NCBI GenBank assembly: GCA_002722175.1
Contig: PBKU01000035.1
Coordinates: 1-38,603 of the forward strand
Length of the DNA stretch: 38,603 nt
Source: Magnetovibrio sp.
GTDB lineage: Bacteria > Pseudomonadota > Alphaproteobacteria > Rhodospirillales > Casp-alpha2
Reading direction: 5' to 3'
The translations under genes were made by a program, and so were the position numbers. This document shows positions 7,141 to 13,290 of the stretch, in pieces. The notes under the pieces are model-generated. The model had not been told where the DNA came from. It did not search any database and saw nothing but the letters and a program-made list of their open reading frames with translations. How positions within the stretch are numbered: position 1 is the first letter of the stretch; each line of letters starts with the position of its first letter.

Positions 7141-7311
7141 ATGCAAAAGAAAAAGACACACGTGATCACACTTGAAGTGCCTGAGGGCACAGCGGTGCGC
7201 GTTGATGAATACTTGAAAGAGCTTGAGGAAACCCCATTCAAAACGAGCGCACACGATCTCTTTATCAAGTTTATCTCTGAGGGTCTTCTCAGAAATGAGG
7301 CAAGAGCATGA
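7141..7311 (+). CDS. Small hypothetical protein, possible ribbon-helix-helix fold
   Basis: 56 aa, ATG at 7141 with AGAAAGG upstream; the stop overlaps the next ATG (ATGA). The sequence starts with a basic stretch and a strand (THVITLEVPEG), then two helices (RVDEYLKELEET and AHDLFIKFISEGLLR). This order is that of small RHH DNA-binding proteins, but the second helix lacks clear family residues, so this is only a suggestion. It is the first gene after the double hairpin and begins a chain of overlapping small early genes. Confidence 0.55.
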   Translation: MQKKKTHVITLEVPEGTAVRVDEYLKELEETPFKTSAHDLFIKFISEGLLRNEARA

Positions 7312-7538
7312 GTGATCACGCTGCGAACTTGGCTGATGTTGTTGATGCCTTAGGCACCACCACATTCTGCAGCCATGACTGCATCGTTGACCGCGCAGCA
7401 CACATGCTCTCACACAAAGGCTCAGCCTTGAAGTGCCCCGCGCAATCGCTGGCAAAATATGCAAGCGATCATGGCTATTCGCCCGAAGACCTAAACACCC
7501 TAAAGAAAGAAGCAGGCCCCAATGCTGGAGAGACATAA
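7308..7538 (+). CDS. Hypothetical small early protein
   Basis: 76 aa, coupled to the preceding gene by ATGA. It contains three Cys and several His (FCSHDCIVDRAAHML, LKCPAQ), spaced in a way that could bind a metal, and ends with a charged tail. I recognise no family. Overlap with both neighbours supports it being translated. Confidence 0.55.
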   Translation: MSDHAANLADVVDALGTTTFCSHDCIVDRAAHMLSHKGSALKCPAQSLAKYASDHGYSPEDLNTLKKEAGPNAGET

Positions 7539-7746
7539 ACCGACCTATACAATTTACAGGCAGTACCATGATGCTGATCCTGAGGTACTAACAACAACAA
7601 AATCAGAGTCTGCAGCCAAGCGACTGGTTAAGTCCTACCCGCACTATCTAGGCACTGCAGTCTGCATGACTAAAGGCGAACCACCAACACATCAGCGCAG
7701 AACGCAACTGATCAATCCTTGGGGGAGACATGACAAAAATGCTTGA
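7522..7746 (+). CDS. Hypothetical small basic early protein
   Basis: 74 aa, start ATG 7522 inside the 3' end of the previous gene (17-base overlap) with a purine-rich AAAGAAGCAGG upstream. It begins TYTIYRQYHDADPEVLTTT, followed by a helix with basic residues (SAAKRLVKSYPHYLG) and a polar tail. It overlaps the next gene, which starts at 7730 with its own G-rich ribosome-binding site. No family recognised. Confidence 0.5.
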   Translation: MLERHKPTYTIYRQYHDADPEVLTTTKSESAAKRLVKSYPHYLGTAVCMTKGEPPTHQRRTQLINPWGRHDKNA

Positions 7747-8032
7747 ATATATTAAATATAATTATGATTTGGCCGCTGGAGAGATCAAGCCCGTGCTTGC
7801 TTTTCTTGTCGGCGGCATCATTGCGGTGCTCATCGTTGAGGCTATCCGCTATGTCAGCACATACATGATTTATAGAAACCTAGAAAAGAATGCCGCCAAG
7901 GTCTTTGCAAAGCTTGCAGAAGCAACAGCGATCCAGAAGCGCATTGCAACAGAATCGCTAAAGGGCATCAACGATCTGCCGCAAGGATCCTACAACCTGA
8001 AAGACGGGCAACTTGAGAAGGTGCAAAAATGA
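7730..8032 (+). CDS. Small single-pass inner-membrane protein
   Basis: 100 aa. One clear transmembrane segment at about residues 21-40 (PVLAFLVGGIIAVLIVEAI), then a basic/aromatic flank (RYVSTYMIYRNLEK) and a cytoplasmic helical region (NAAKVFAKLAEATAIQKRI). GGGGAGA directly upstream of the ATG is a strong ribosome-binding site. The stop overlaps the next ATG (ATGA). An early membrane protein could serve exclusion or host takeover; no homologue is recognised. Confidence 0.6.
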   Translation: MTKMLEYIKYNYDLAAGEIKPVLAFLVGGIIAVLIVEAIRYVSTYMIYRNLEKNAAKVFAKLAEATAIQKRIATESLKGINDLPQGSYNLKDGQLEKVQK

Positions 8033-8724
8033 AAGACTATCTTAGACAAACATGGCAAGCATTCCTAGATGATGATCCAAGTGAGCGCGATGTTGCAGCG
8101 TTTGTGAGCGCTCGGCTCGGTGCGCACTTTCAGATTGAAACAGAGATGTATGGCGTTGCGCATCCAGCAAACACTCAGCGCATTGATGCAATTTGCACGC
8201 TCTACGGTGACAGCTCTTTTTCTTTCGGGCTTGAGTTTAAGACCCCAAAGGCAATGCGCAAAAACTTTGAAAGCGTTTTGAATCAAGCGCACACTTACAC
8301 CATGACGAGCTGGCGCGGCTTTGGCCAGCTGCCTGTGTTCCTTGCGCCAGATCCGTCTGACGTGCTTGATCCTGTGGTGCTGGCAAACAGCGCAAGCCCT
8401 GCAGCATACAGACACAAGGACTCTTATTTTGTTGGCTCCGTTCAGATGACAAATGATCTCGGTGTGTGCCTGATGGCAAATAACAGGGCAGTCTGGACTG
8501 AGCTTGGTGGTGTTTCAGATTACGGCAAGGCCTTCGTTAGCGCAAGGCAGCGAACTGGTGATCAATACCATGCCTACAAGGCAAGCTGGCGCGATCTGCA
8601 TGTTGTAGAGCTGCGCGTTAACGGTCAAGATCACCACCACAAAATCTACGGTAAGACAAAAGAGCAAGCCATTGAACGCGCACGAGAATACGACAAGCGG
8701 CTCATCAAAGATGTTGCGTCATGA
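8029..8724 (+). CDS. PD-(D/E)XK nuclease coupled to the Dam methyltransferase gene
   Basis: 231 aa. The core has R51-I-D53 on one strand and LE69-F-K71-T on the next, the PD-(D/E)XK pattern, with Glu residues near 37-39 in the preceding helix. I cannot assign a subfamily. The C-terminal half contains a short strand-rich tail (RDLHVVELRVNGQDHHHKIYG). The gene overlaps both neighbours by ATGA, and the downstream gene is a DNA adenine methyltransferase. That pairing could be restriction-modification, host-DNA degradation with phage self-protection, or chance. The first two are inference. Confidence 0.65.
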   Translation: MKDYLRQTWQAFLDDDPSERDVAAFVSARLGAHFQIETEMYGVAHPANTQRIDAICTLYGDSSFSFGLEFKTPKAMRKNFESVLNQAHTYTMTSWRGFGQLPVFLAPDPSDVLDPVVLANSASPAAYRHKDSYFVGSVQMTNDLGVCLMANNRAVWTELGGVSDYGKAFVSARQRTGDQYHAYKASWRDLHVVELRVNGQDHHHKIYGKTKEQAIERAREYDKRLIKDVAS

Positions 8725-9194
8725 TTCCTATATCAACAACTTCAAAACAAGACTGGGGCACTCCTGATGTTTTTTATAATCTGGTTGACTCTTTATATGG
8801 GCCTTTTGATCTTGATGCTGCTGCCACAGCTAAAAACAAGAAATGTGCTCAATACTTTTCAAGAAGAAACTCAGGCCTCAGAAACACGTGGAAGGGCAGA
8901 CGGGTCTGGTGTAATCCACCCTATGCGCGTGGACAGCTTGAACTGTGGACAGCAAAAGCAGCCTCAGAGGCCTCTGTCAATGGCACCTTTTCAGCCCTTC
9001 TTATCCCAGCAGCGACATCAGCAAAATGGTGGCACACGCACGTGATCCCGCACGCACGCATCCACTTTGTGCAGGGTAGGCTGCGCTTTAAAGGAGCCGA
9101 ATCACCTGCGCCTTTTGGATCAGCTGTCTGTGTGTACGGGCCAGATGTCAAAGCTGGCACTGGGGAGCCAATCAACGCGAGGGCTGCAGCATGA
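8721..9194 (+). CDS. dam: Phage DNA N-6-adenine methyltransferase (Dam-type)
   Basis: 157 aa. The N terminus DWGTPDVFYNLVD, FDLDAAAT (29-36) and the catalytic CNPPYARG (NPPY at 65-68) are the hallmarks of the T1-type phage Dam family. The length is typical for this compact family, which lacks a separate target-recognition domain. The product transfers a methyl group from AdoMet to adenine N6; characterised members such as T1 Dam modify GATC. GATC is strikingly common in this genome. ATGA-coupled to the nuclease upstream and to the next gene. Confidence 0.9.
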   Translation: MIPISTTSKQDWGTPDVFYNLVDSLYGPFDLDAAATAKNKKCAQYFSRRNSGLRNTWKGRRVWCNPPYARGQLELWTAKAASEASVNGTFSALLIPAATSAKWWHTHVIPHARIHFVQGRLRFKGAESPAPFGSAVCVYGPDVKAGTGEPINARAAA

Positions 9195-9373
9195 ACACGG
9201 TTAGCTTTGAGAACGCTGCTGAGTACTTTGTCAAGAAAACTCTCACGGCAGAATACAACGGCAACAGTGACATAGTGATCCCGATCACGGTTGCGCTGGC
9301 AATCGCGCAGCACATCGTTGACGACTGCTTTACGGATCAGACACCCTTGATCGCAGAGCTTGGCGATGATTGA
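9191..9373 (+). CDS. Hypothetical small acidic protein
   Basis: 60 aa, ATGA overlap with the dam gene. It shows NAAEYFVKKTLTAEYN then a hydrophobic helix (IVIPITVALAIAQHIVDDCF) that is too polar at its end to be a sure membrane segment. Acidic C terminus. No recognised family. Confidence 0.5.
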   Translation: MNTVSFENAAEYFVKKTLTAEYNGNSDIVIPITVALAIAQHIVDDCFTDQTPLIAELGDD

Positions 9374-9563
9374 TATTGAGTTTGATGAAGCGACAGTAGA
9401 GCCTGCTGTCTATACGGTTAAGGAAGTAGCGGAGCTTCTCGCCGTGCACCCTGCAACTGTTCGGCACATGATCGAAGAAAAACAACTTCCTGAACCATTC
9501 CGCGCAGGACGGTTGATCCGCTTTAGAGGCGCATCAATAAGAAGGTTTTTAAATGAGCAGTAG
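9366..9563 (+). CDS. xis: Excisionase-like HTH protein (MerR/HTH_17 type)
   Basis: 65 aa. Residues 16-64 form a classic excisionase/MerR-like winged helix: YTVKEVAELLAVHPATVRHMIEE as the helix-turn-helix and GRLIRFRGASIRRFLN as the wing and last helix. An in-frame TTG lies two codons upstream, but ATG 9366 is taken. It overlaps the preceding stop by eight bases. With the tyrosine integrase about 1 kb downstream on the same strand, the likely job is recombination directionality, bending DNA at attL/attR during excision. HTH_17 proteins can also be plain regulators. Confidence 0.7.
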   Translation: MIDIEFDEATVEPAVYTVKEVAELLAVHPATVRHMIEEKQLPEPFRAGRLIRFRGASIRRFLNEQ

Positions 9564-9732
9564 AAGAGAAATCGCACTTGTGTGCCTACACGCCTTAGCG
9601 GTGCGTGAAGATCTGGTTGACGCAGAAACAGGCAGGATCGATCCACAATGGTTTGCGCGTGCAGCGTTTAAACTTGCTGACGCATTTGAACAAGAAGGCA
9701 AAAAGCATGATCACGAAAGGCAAAAAGCATGA
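9553..9732 (+). CDS. Hypothetical small protein
   Basis: 59 aa. ATG 9553 lies inside the end of the excisionase gene. Helical and charged (REIALVCLHALAVREDLVDAE; PQWFARAAFKLADAFEQEG), ending in KKHDHERQKA. The last residues are encoded by a 22-bp tandem duplication that also carries the next gene's start. No family recognised. Confidence 0.5.
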   Translation: MSSRREIALVCLHALAVREDLVDAETGRIDPQWFARAAFKLADAFEQEGKKHDHERQKA

Positions 9733-9737
9733 TCACG
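9695..9737 (+). repeat. 22-bp tandem duplication over a gene start
   Basis: The 21 bases at 9695-9715 recur exactly at 9717-9737 (22-bp period). Each copy contains AAGG and GCATGATCACG, so the ribosome-binding site and ATG of the next gene are duplicated. The first ATG (9707) is out of frame with the second (9729). It is probably a recent slippage duplication. Confidence 0.85.
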
Positions 9738-9935
9738 TTTAAGGGGGACTTTTGTTGCTATGACTGCAGAGACTTAAACCTCGTTGAATCTGCATTTTTT
9801 GCAGGCGCACGCTCTGCGCTTGATAACGATGCCTATGCTGCATTTATCAAATCAGCAAAGACAGCGCCAGACGCTGAGACAATCGGCGTAATCGCTGAGG
9901 CGATTGAGCTTGAGGTCTTTGGGGGTGAGACATGA
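9729..9935 (+). CDS. Hypothetical small acidic protein
   Basis: 68 aa, ATGA-coupled on both sides. A CCYDCRD cluster near the N terminus (three Cys within five residues) is followed by helices rich in Ala and Glu. No second Cys pair is present, so a zinc site would need a partner. No family recognised. Confidence 0.5.
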   Translation: MITFKGDFCCYDCRDLNLVESAFFAGARSALDNDAYAAFIKSAKTAPDAETIGVIAEAIELEVFGGET

Positions 9936-10126
9936 AAGAAAACACGATGATCATGATCGAGCGTATAAGCAATGGCTGGATCTTGCGGCACAACAATCCT
10001 AACGATCAAGACTACAAAGTTAAAGCATTCAGCGATCGGGAACACTGGCAGAGCAAACAGCCCAAAAGGGCCAGCCTAAAGCGCTGCTTGTTCGATGCTT
10101 TTGGTGAGGGGGTTGTCGATGTATGA
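9932..10126 (+). CDS. Hypothetical small protein
   Basis: 64 aa, ATGA overlap with the gene before. The sequence MIMIERISNGWILRHNN...YKVKAFSDREHW looks like a short beta-sheet domain, with a basic helix near the C terminus (KRASLKRCLFDAFG). This resembles small phage proteins often seen in early regions, but I cannot name a family. Confidence 0.5.
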   Translation: MKENTMIMIERISNGWILRHNNPNDQDYKVKAFSDREHWQSKQPKRASLKRCLFDAFGEGVVDV

Positions 10127-10331
10127 GGCTGAATTTGAAGAGCCACCGTTTAAAACGAAAGACGGCAAAGTTCAGATCACAAGTGTGGGCTTCACCCTAT
10201 CAGGCGCGCGGGGATCCCACATCCTGATCCGATCAACCCCTGATGTGTGTTGGATCCATGAGTCGAGGGTTGACGAGATCAACAAGCAGCTGGCTGATGT
10301 CTTTGCTGAGTTGGTGCAGGAGTTTCATTGA
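10119..10331 (+). CDS. Hypothetical small protein
   Basis: 70 aa, starting at ATG 10119, which has GAGGGGG six bases upstream; an upstream in-frame TTG is less likely. Predicted beta-rich (KVQITSVGFTLSGARGSHILIRS), with a C-terminal helix (EINKQLADVFAELVQEF). The stop overlaps the next ATG by one base (TGATG). Confidence 0.5.
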   Translation: MYEAEFEEPPFKTKDGKVQITSVGFTLSGARGSHILIRSTPDVCWIHESRVDEINKQLADVFAELVQEFH

Positions 10332-10540
10332 TGAAGCCTGAAGATCTGCCGTTGAGCACAAGGCTTGCAATCATCGGTGTGCTGCCAATCATACTGCCGT
10401 TCTGGCTGCTGGCCATGATCGGCTGGGCAGCTCACGCTATAGGCATGGTGATCCTGATCTCTGTGCTTGGGCGCGATGTGGTTCAAAAAATGGCTGATGA
10501 TCGGCTCAATCAGGTTGACAGATCGAACGACGATCAATAG
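10331..10540 (+). CDS. Small hydrophobic membrane protein
   Basis: 69 aa. Residues about 11-46 are almost entirely hydrophobic (LAIIGVLPIILPFWLLAMIG, then AHAIGMVILISVLG), enough for two membrane passes in a hairpin, followed by a charged tail. It is the last gene of the early operon before the integrase. It may be an antiholin-like or exclusion protein, but there is no evidence beyond topology. Confidence 0.55.
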   Translation: MKPEDLPLSTRLAIIGVLPIILPFWLLAMIGWAAHAIGMVILISVLGRDVVQKMADDRLNQVDRSNDDQ

Positions 10541-10578
10541 ATCTACACAGTCCGATCCCGCTGTTAAGGGGGGTTTAA

Positions 10579-11658
10579 ATGGCAGTTCGCAAAGAGTCTG
10601 GTCAATATATTGTTGACGTGTCTTACACGCCGCTGAGTGGCGGCAGGCGCAAAAGATTAAGGAAAAAACCAGCAGCCAACACTTTAAAAGCTGCCCGTGC
10701 ACTTGAGCGTGAGCTTGAGCACCACCTCAGTGAGGGTCTTGATGCTGCACAGCGTTTGACGTTTGCAGAGCACGCTGAGCGTGTGCTTGAGATCAATGTC
10801 TCAAACTTGAAACAAGGCACCCAAAAAAGCTACAAACAAGCGCTGCGTGTGCACATCCTGCCTGCAATCGGGCACCTGCTGCTGGATGATATCGGGGTCA
10901 GGGACATTGAAAAGCTGCGCTCTGCAATCATTAAAAAGGGCAGGGCAGCTAAGACGGCAAATATGGTGACGATGGTGGTGATGAAGTTCTTGCGACTTGC
11001 GCACCTCTGGGGTGATTTAAGAGCAGTGCCACAGATCAAACCGCTTAAAGAGCCAGAGCACGATGTTGAGTTCCTTGAACCAAACGAAGCGCTGCAGCTG
11101 CTTGATGCTGCAGAGGGTCAGCTCAAAACGATGATCCTGTGTGGTCTGCACACGGGCATGAGGATCGGTGAGCTTCGATCGCTGTGTTGGCAGGATGTTG
11201 ATCTGCGTCAGCGGTTTGTGCGCGTGCGGCGCGGCGCATGGAAGAATGAGATCCAGAGCACGAAGTCAGGCAGGTGCAGAACGATCCCCTTGAGCGATGA
11301 TCTTGCTATTGCATTAAGGGATCACAGGCATCTGAGATCAAGGCTGGTGTTTCCCGACATAGACGGATCGATCATTCCATATCGCACGCTGCTTTTCCAG
11401 ATCCAAGCTCTTGGAAAAATTGCAGGCCTGCCAAAGGTACGAGGCTGGCACATTCTGCGGCACACATTTGCAAGCACGCTGATCGTGCGCGGATGCGATC
11501 TCAAGAGCCTGCAGGGCCTTCTGGGGCACTCATCCATAAATATGGTTTTAAAGTACGTTCACTTGACTCCACAGCGCCACAGTGAGATCATCAACCTGCT
11601 GGACTATAAGAGCAACGGTGTGGTCACTATGCGGTCACTGGCCTCAGACAGCGCCTAA
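10579..11658 (+). CDS. int: Tyrosine-recombinase integrase
   Basis: 359 aa. An N-terminal AP2-like arm-binding region (ESGQYIVDVSYTPLSGGRRKRLRKK), a SAM-like core-binding domain (about 60-150) and the catalytic domain (about 165-335) are present. Catalytic residues visible: R195 (HTGMRIGELR), K229 (STKSGR), H291 and R294 (WHILRHTFAS), H317 (LGHSS) and the nucleophile Y326 (LKYVH). Start ATG with a G6 ribosome-binding site. It integrates and excises the phage by site-specific recombination. The repeats and noncoding region just downstream may hold attP. Confidence 0.95.
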   Translation: MAVRKESGQYIVDVSYTPLSGGRRKRLRKKPAANTLKAARALERELEHHLSEGLDAAQRLTFAEHAERVLEINVSNLKQGTQKSYKQALRVHILPAIGHLLLDDIGVRDIEKLRSAIIKKGRAAKTANMVTMVVMKFLRLAHLWGDLRAVPQIKPLKEPEHDVEFLEPNEALQLLDAAEGQLKTMILCGLHTGMRIGELRSLCWQDVDLRQRFVRVRRGAWKNEIQSTKSGRCRTIPLSDDLAIALRDHRHLRSRLVFPDIDGSIIPYRTLLFQIQALGKIAGLPKVRGWHILRHTFASTLIVRGCDLKSLQGLLGHSSINMVLKYVHLTPQRHSEIINLLDYKSNGVVTMRSLASDSA

Positions 11659-11875
11659 AAGCTCTTTTAATTTAGCACCTTGCAAGGGGTTGCAGAAAAC
11701 TCCAAGCTCTTAGAGGGCCAGTTTTAAATGTTTTTAAAAAAACAGCTGGATCGGACAGGAACCCAGAAAAAGACTGATCTTTTTTGATCTGAGATCTGCA
11801 GCCTCTTGCATTCTCGTGCATTCCCGTACACTCGAAAGTGATCATCTTTGGTCTTTATGTGGTCATTTGCAACAA
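11659..11875 (+). other. Noncoding region after int with possible attP/arm repeats
   Basis: No gene is supported here. At 11807-11816 and 11817-11826 two 10-bp units (TGCATTCTCG, TGCATTCCCG) lie head to tail, followed by a weaker third (TACACTCGAA). A run of A/T (11724-11750) and GATC-rich stretches precede them. Phage attP cores and integrase arm sites commonly lie next to int, so this is the best place to look, but the core cannot be identified without the host sequence. Confidence 0.35.
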
Positions 11876-11923
11876 CACAAAAGCGCTCCTGTCTTGACAC
11901 AAAACCACAAAAGCGCTTATGAT
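11876..11923 (+). promoter_or_regulatory. Strong promoter framed by 12-bp direct repeats
   Basis: TTGACA (11894-11899), 18-bp spacer, TATGAT (11918-11923) form a near-consensus sigma70 promoter, the best in the window. The identical 12-mer CACAAAAGCGCT occurs at 11876-11887 and 11906-11917, 30 bp apart (about three helical turns). The first copy is upstream of the -35 and the second abuts the -10. A partial copy (CACAAAAC) overlaps the -35 end. This is an operator arrangement for cooperative repression. The regulator is unknown. Confidence 0.7.
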
Positions 11924-11931
11924 AGATGAAA

Positions 11932-11998
11932 TGCCAAGCTGCTCACTGATGGTGAGTCATCGGGTTAAGGGGCAAAACTTAACTGGGGCAGCTTGGCA
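11932..11998 (+). ncRNA. Structured 5' leader RNA, predicted three-way junction
   Basis: TGCCAAGCTGC (11932-11942) pairs perfectly with GCAGCTTGGCA (11988-11998), an 11-bp closing stem. Inside it are two hairpins: TCAC/GTGA (11943-11946 with 11952-11955) and GTTAAG/CTTAAC (11964-11969 with 11978-11983, loop GGGCAAAA). The predicted transcript start (about 11930) places the stem at the very 5' end. The ribosome-binding site GGGGG (12006-12010) of the next gene follows immediately. It could be a cis-regulatory leader, a stable 5' cap structure or a small RNA. As DNA it could also be a cruciform site. Confidence 0.5.
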
Positions 11999-12015
11999 CA
12001 AAAAAGGGGGAACTT

Positions 12016-12333
12016 ATGAGCGCAAACGTTGCAGAAAGTAAGATTTCAGAAATTAAGAGGGCTTTTGACCTTCGTGCCGCCTACAAGCCGGACATGGAAT
12101 CTGACAAGGTTTTTAAGGATGTAAAGGCCTTGATCAGGCTCTATATGGCAGAACACTGCAAAAGCATGAGCGGTGAAGCTGTGGCTGAGGGCATTCTCAC
12201 TGCAGCATTCGGCATCATCTATGATGACACAGCCTGCGGCAACTGCGCTACAACATTCATTGAGGAGCACGCTGCAGCATGGAGACATGTTGATGAGCAC
12301 ATATATACAGCAGCTGAGGAGGTGACGCAATGA
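12016..12333 (+). CDS. Hypothetical helical protein, first gene of the accessory cassette
   Basis: 105 aa, ATG with GGGGG five bases upstream. Predicted mainly helical (KISEIKRAFDLRAAY, KDVKALIRLYMAEHC, GEAVAEGILTAAFGII), with a CGNC pair in the second half and an acidic C terminus. No family recognised. It is the first gene after the strong promoter and structured leader, and is ATGA-coupled to the PolX gene, so it may be a partner or regulator of that enzyme. Confidence 0.6.
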   Translation: MSANVAESKISEIKRAFDLRAAYKPDMESDKVFKDVKALIRLYMAEHCKSMSGEAVAEGILTAAFGIIYDDTACGNCATTFIEEHAAAWRHVDEHIYTAAEEVTQ

Positions 12334-12863
12334 GCGGCGCAAAGACTAACGGGAACCGCATCAGCTGGGACTGTGCGCACAGAATCCTTGACAGGGTAGA
12401 GCCTTGGCTCATGCAATACGCGCAGCGCTTTGCACGTGCTGGGTCATATCGGCGCGGCAAGGGCACCATAGGCGATCTTGATGTGATTATGGTGCCAAAG
12501 ACTGAGCTGCACCTCAAAGATCTAGTCGCGCACGCTGTGCCAATGGGGATGACGTACACAGGGGACAAGCTCAGCTGTGTACTCTCTAATGAGGTGACTG
12601 AAGGTGAGGGCAGGACAGAGCTTGAGATCTGGCTCAGCACGCCTGAGTCTTTCATTAACAAGCTGTGGTTTAGAACGGGATCGGCTCAGTTTAACATCAA
12701 AATGGCCTGCGCTGCGCGGCGGCAGGGCTGGCTGCTGAACCAGCACCACCTGTGTATTAACCGATACGCGCACCCAGCAGACAGGCGCGTTGAGCATTTT
12801 GATTCAGAAGAGAGTTTATTTTCTCGATTAGGGGTGAAGTTTGTTCTGCCAGAGCATAGATAG
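12330..12863 (+). CDS. Minimal family-X DNA polymerase (PolX-type nucleotidyltransferase)
   Basis: 177 aa. The palm motif GSYRRG (38-43) then GDLDVI (48-53) supplies D49 and D51, two metal ligands. The strand TELEIWL (97-102) should carry the third, but E99 replaces the usual Asp. RTGSAQFN (115-122) is the TGS-x2-FN motif of Pol beta. A thumb-like end (SEESLFSRLGVKFVLPEHR) closes as PolX proteins do. The N-terminal 8-kDa lyase and fingers domains are absent, as in the 174-aa African swine fever virus Pol X. This is a repair or gap-filling type enzyme by family. The aromatic pair before TGS (YF in Pol beta) is FR here. An antitoxin-like nucleotidyltransferase is less likely, because those lack the TGS/thumb features. 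Confidence 0.8.
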   Translation: MSGAKTNGNRISWDCAHRILDRVEPWLMQYAQRFARAGSYRRGKGTIGDLDVIMVPKTELHLKDLVAHAVPMGMTYTGDKLSCVLSNEVTEGEGRTELEIWLSTPESFINKLWFRTGSAQFNIKMACAARRQGWLLNQHHLCINRYAHPADRRVEHFDSEESLFSRLGVKFVLPEHR

Positions 12864-13251
12864 AAGATCCCTCTTTTTTGCTTTGCCTCTGATCGTCATC
12901 TCGTGTGGCCCGTTCCGCACGGTGGCAGATCAGACCGTATGCGCTGATCGGTGCTGGCAGATCAGGGCTTGTGAGCTAGAGCTTGAGTGCCCTGATGATG
13001 GCTGCAGGGTCAAGACCATGATCAGAGATGTGGACGTTGATGAATGCACAGACACATGCGCAGAACAGATGCGCGGTGAATATGAGGCGCGTGAGCGATC
13101 TGCATATTCTGAGTGTGGTGATCATCACAGATCGTGTGGGTATGTGCGTTGCTACGCAAGGCGATACGGGCAGGAAACTCAAAGCTGTGAGCAGGGCGTT
13201 GAGGCTGTCATCGTAAGCACTGAGCAGCTGGATGATTGCTTTGTTGACTGA
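12841..13251 (+). CDS. Cysteine-rich secreted lipoprotein
   Basis: 136 aa with a TTG start at 12841, which has AGGGG six bases upstream; no ATG fits. The N terminus is a lipoprotein signal: D-R-R, hydrophobic core SLFFALPLIV, lipobox V-I-S-C22. The mature part has thirteen Cys including the lipidated one, many as Cys-x3-Cys or Cys-x4-Cys (CADRC, CTDTC), so it is a disulfide-stabilised periplasmic or surface domain. It overlaps the PolX gene by 23 bases. Phage-encoded lipoproteins expressed from their own promoter often change the host surface or block superinfection; that role is inferred. Confidence 0.7.
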   Translation: MFCQSIDRRSLFFALPLIVISCGPFRTVADQTVCADRCWQIRACELELECPDDGCRVKTMIRDVDVDECTDTCAEQMRGEYEARERSAYSECGDHHRSCGYVRCYARRYGQETQSCEQGVEAVIVSTEQLDDCFVD

Positions 13252-13290
13252 AACTAGGCCTTATTTGCACAAAGACCCGACCTTTTTTGA

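Noticed and set aside
12330..12863. Antitoxin-type (MNT/HEPN) nucleotidyltransferase with 12016-12333 as toxin
   Set aside because: The TGS-x2-FN motif and the PolX-like thumb ending do not belong to MNT antitoxins, and the neighbour lacks the HEPN RxxxxH motif.
13252..13290. Bidirectional terminator between convergent genes
   Set aside because: There is a T6 run, but no stable stem next to it on either strand.
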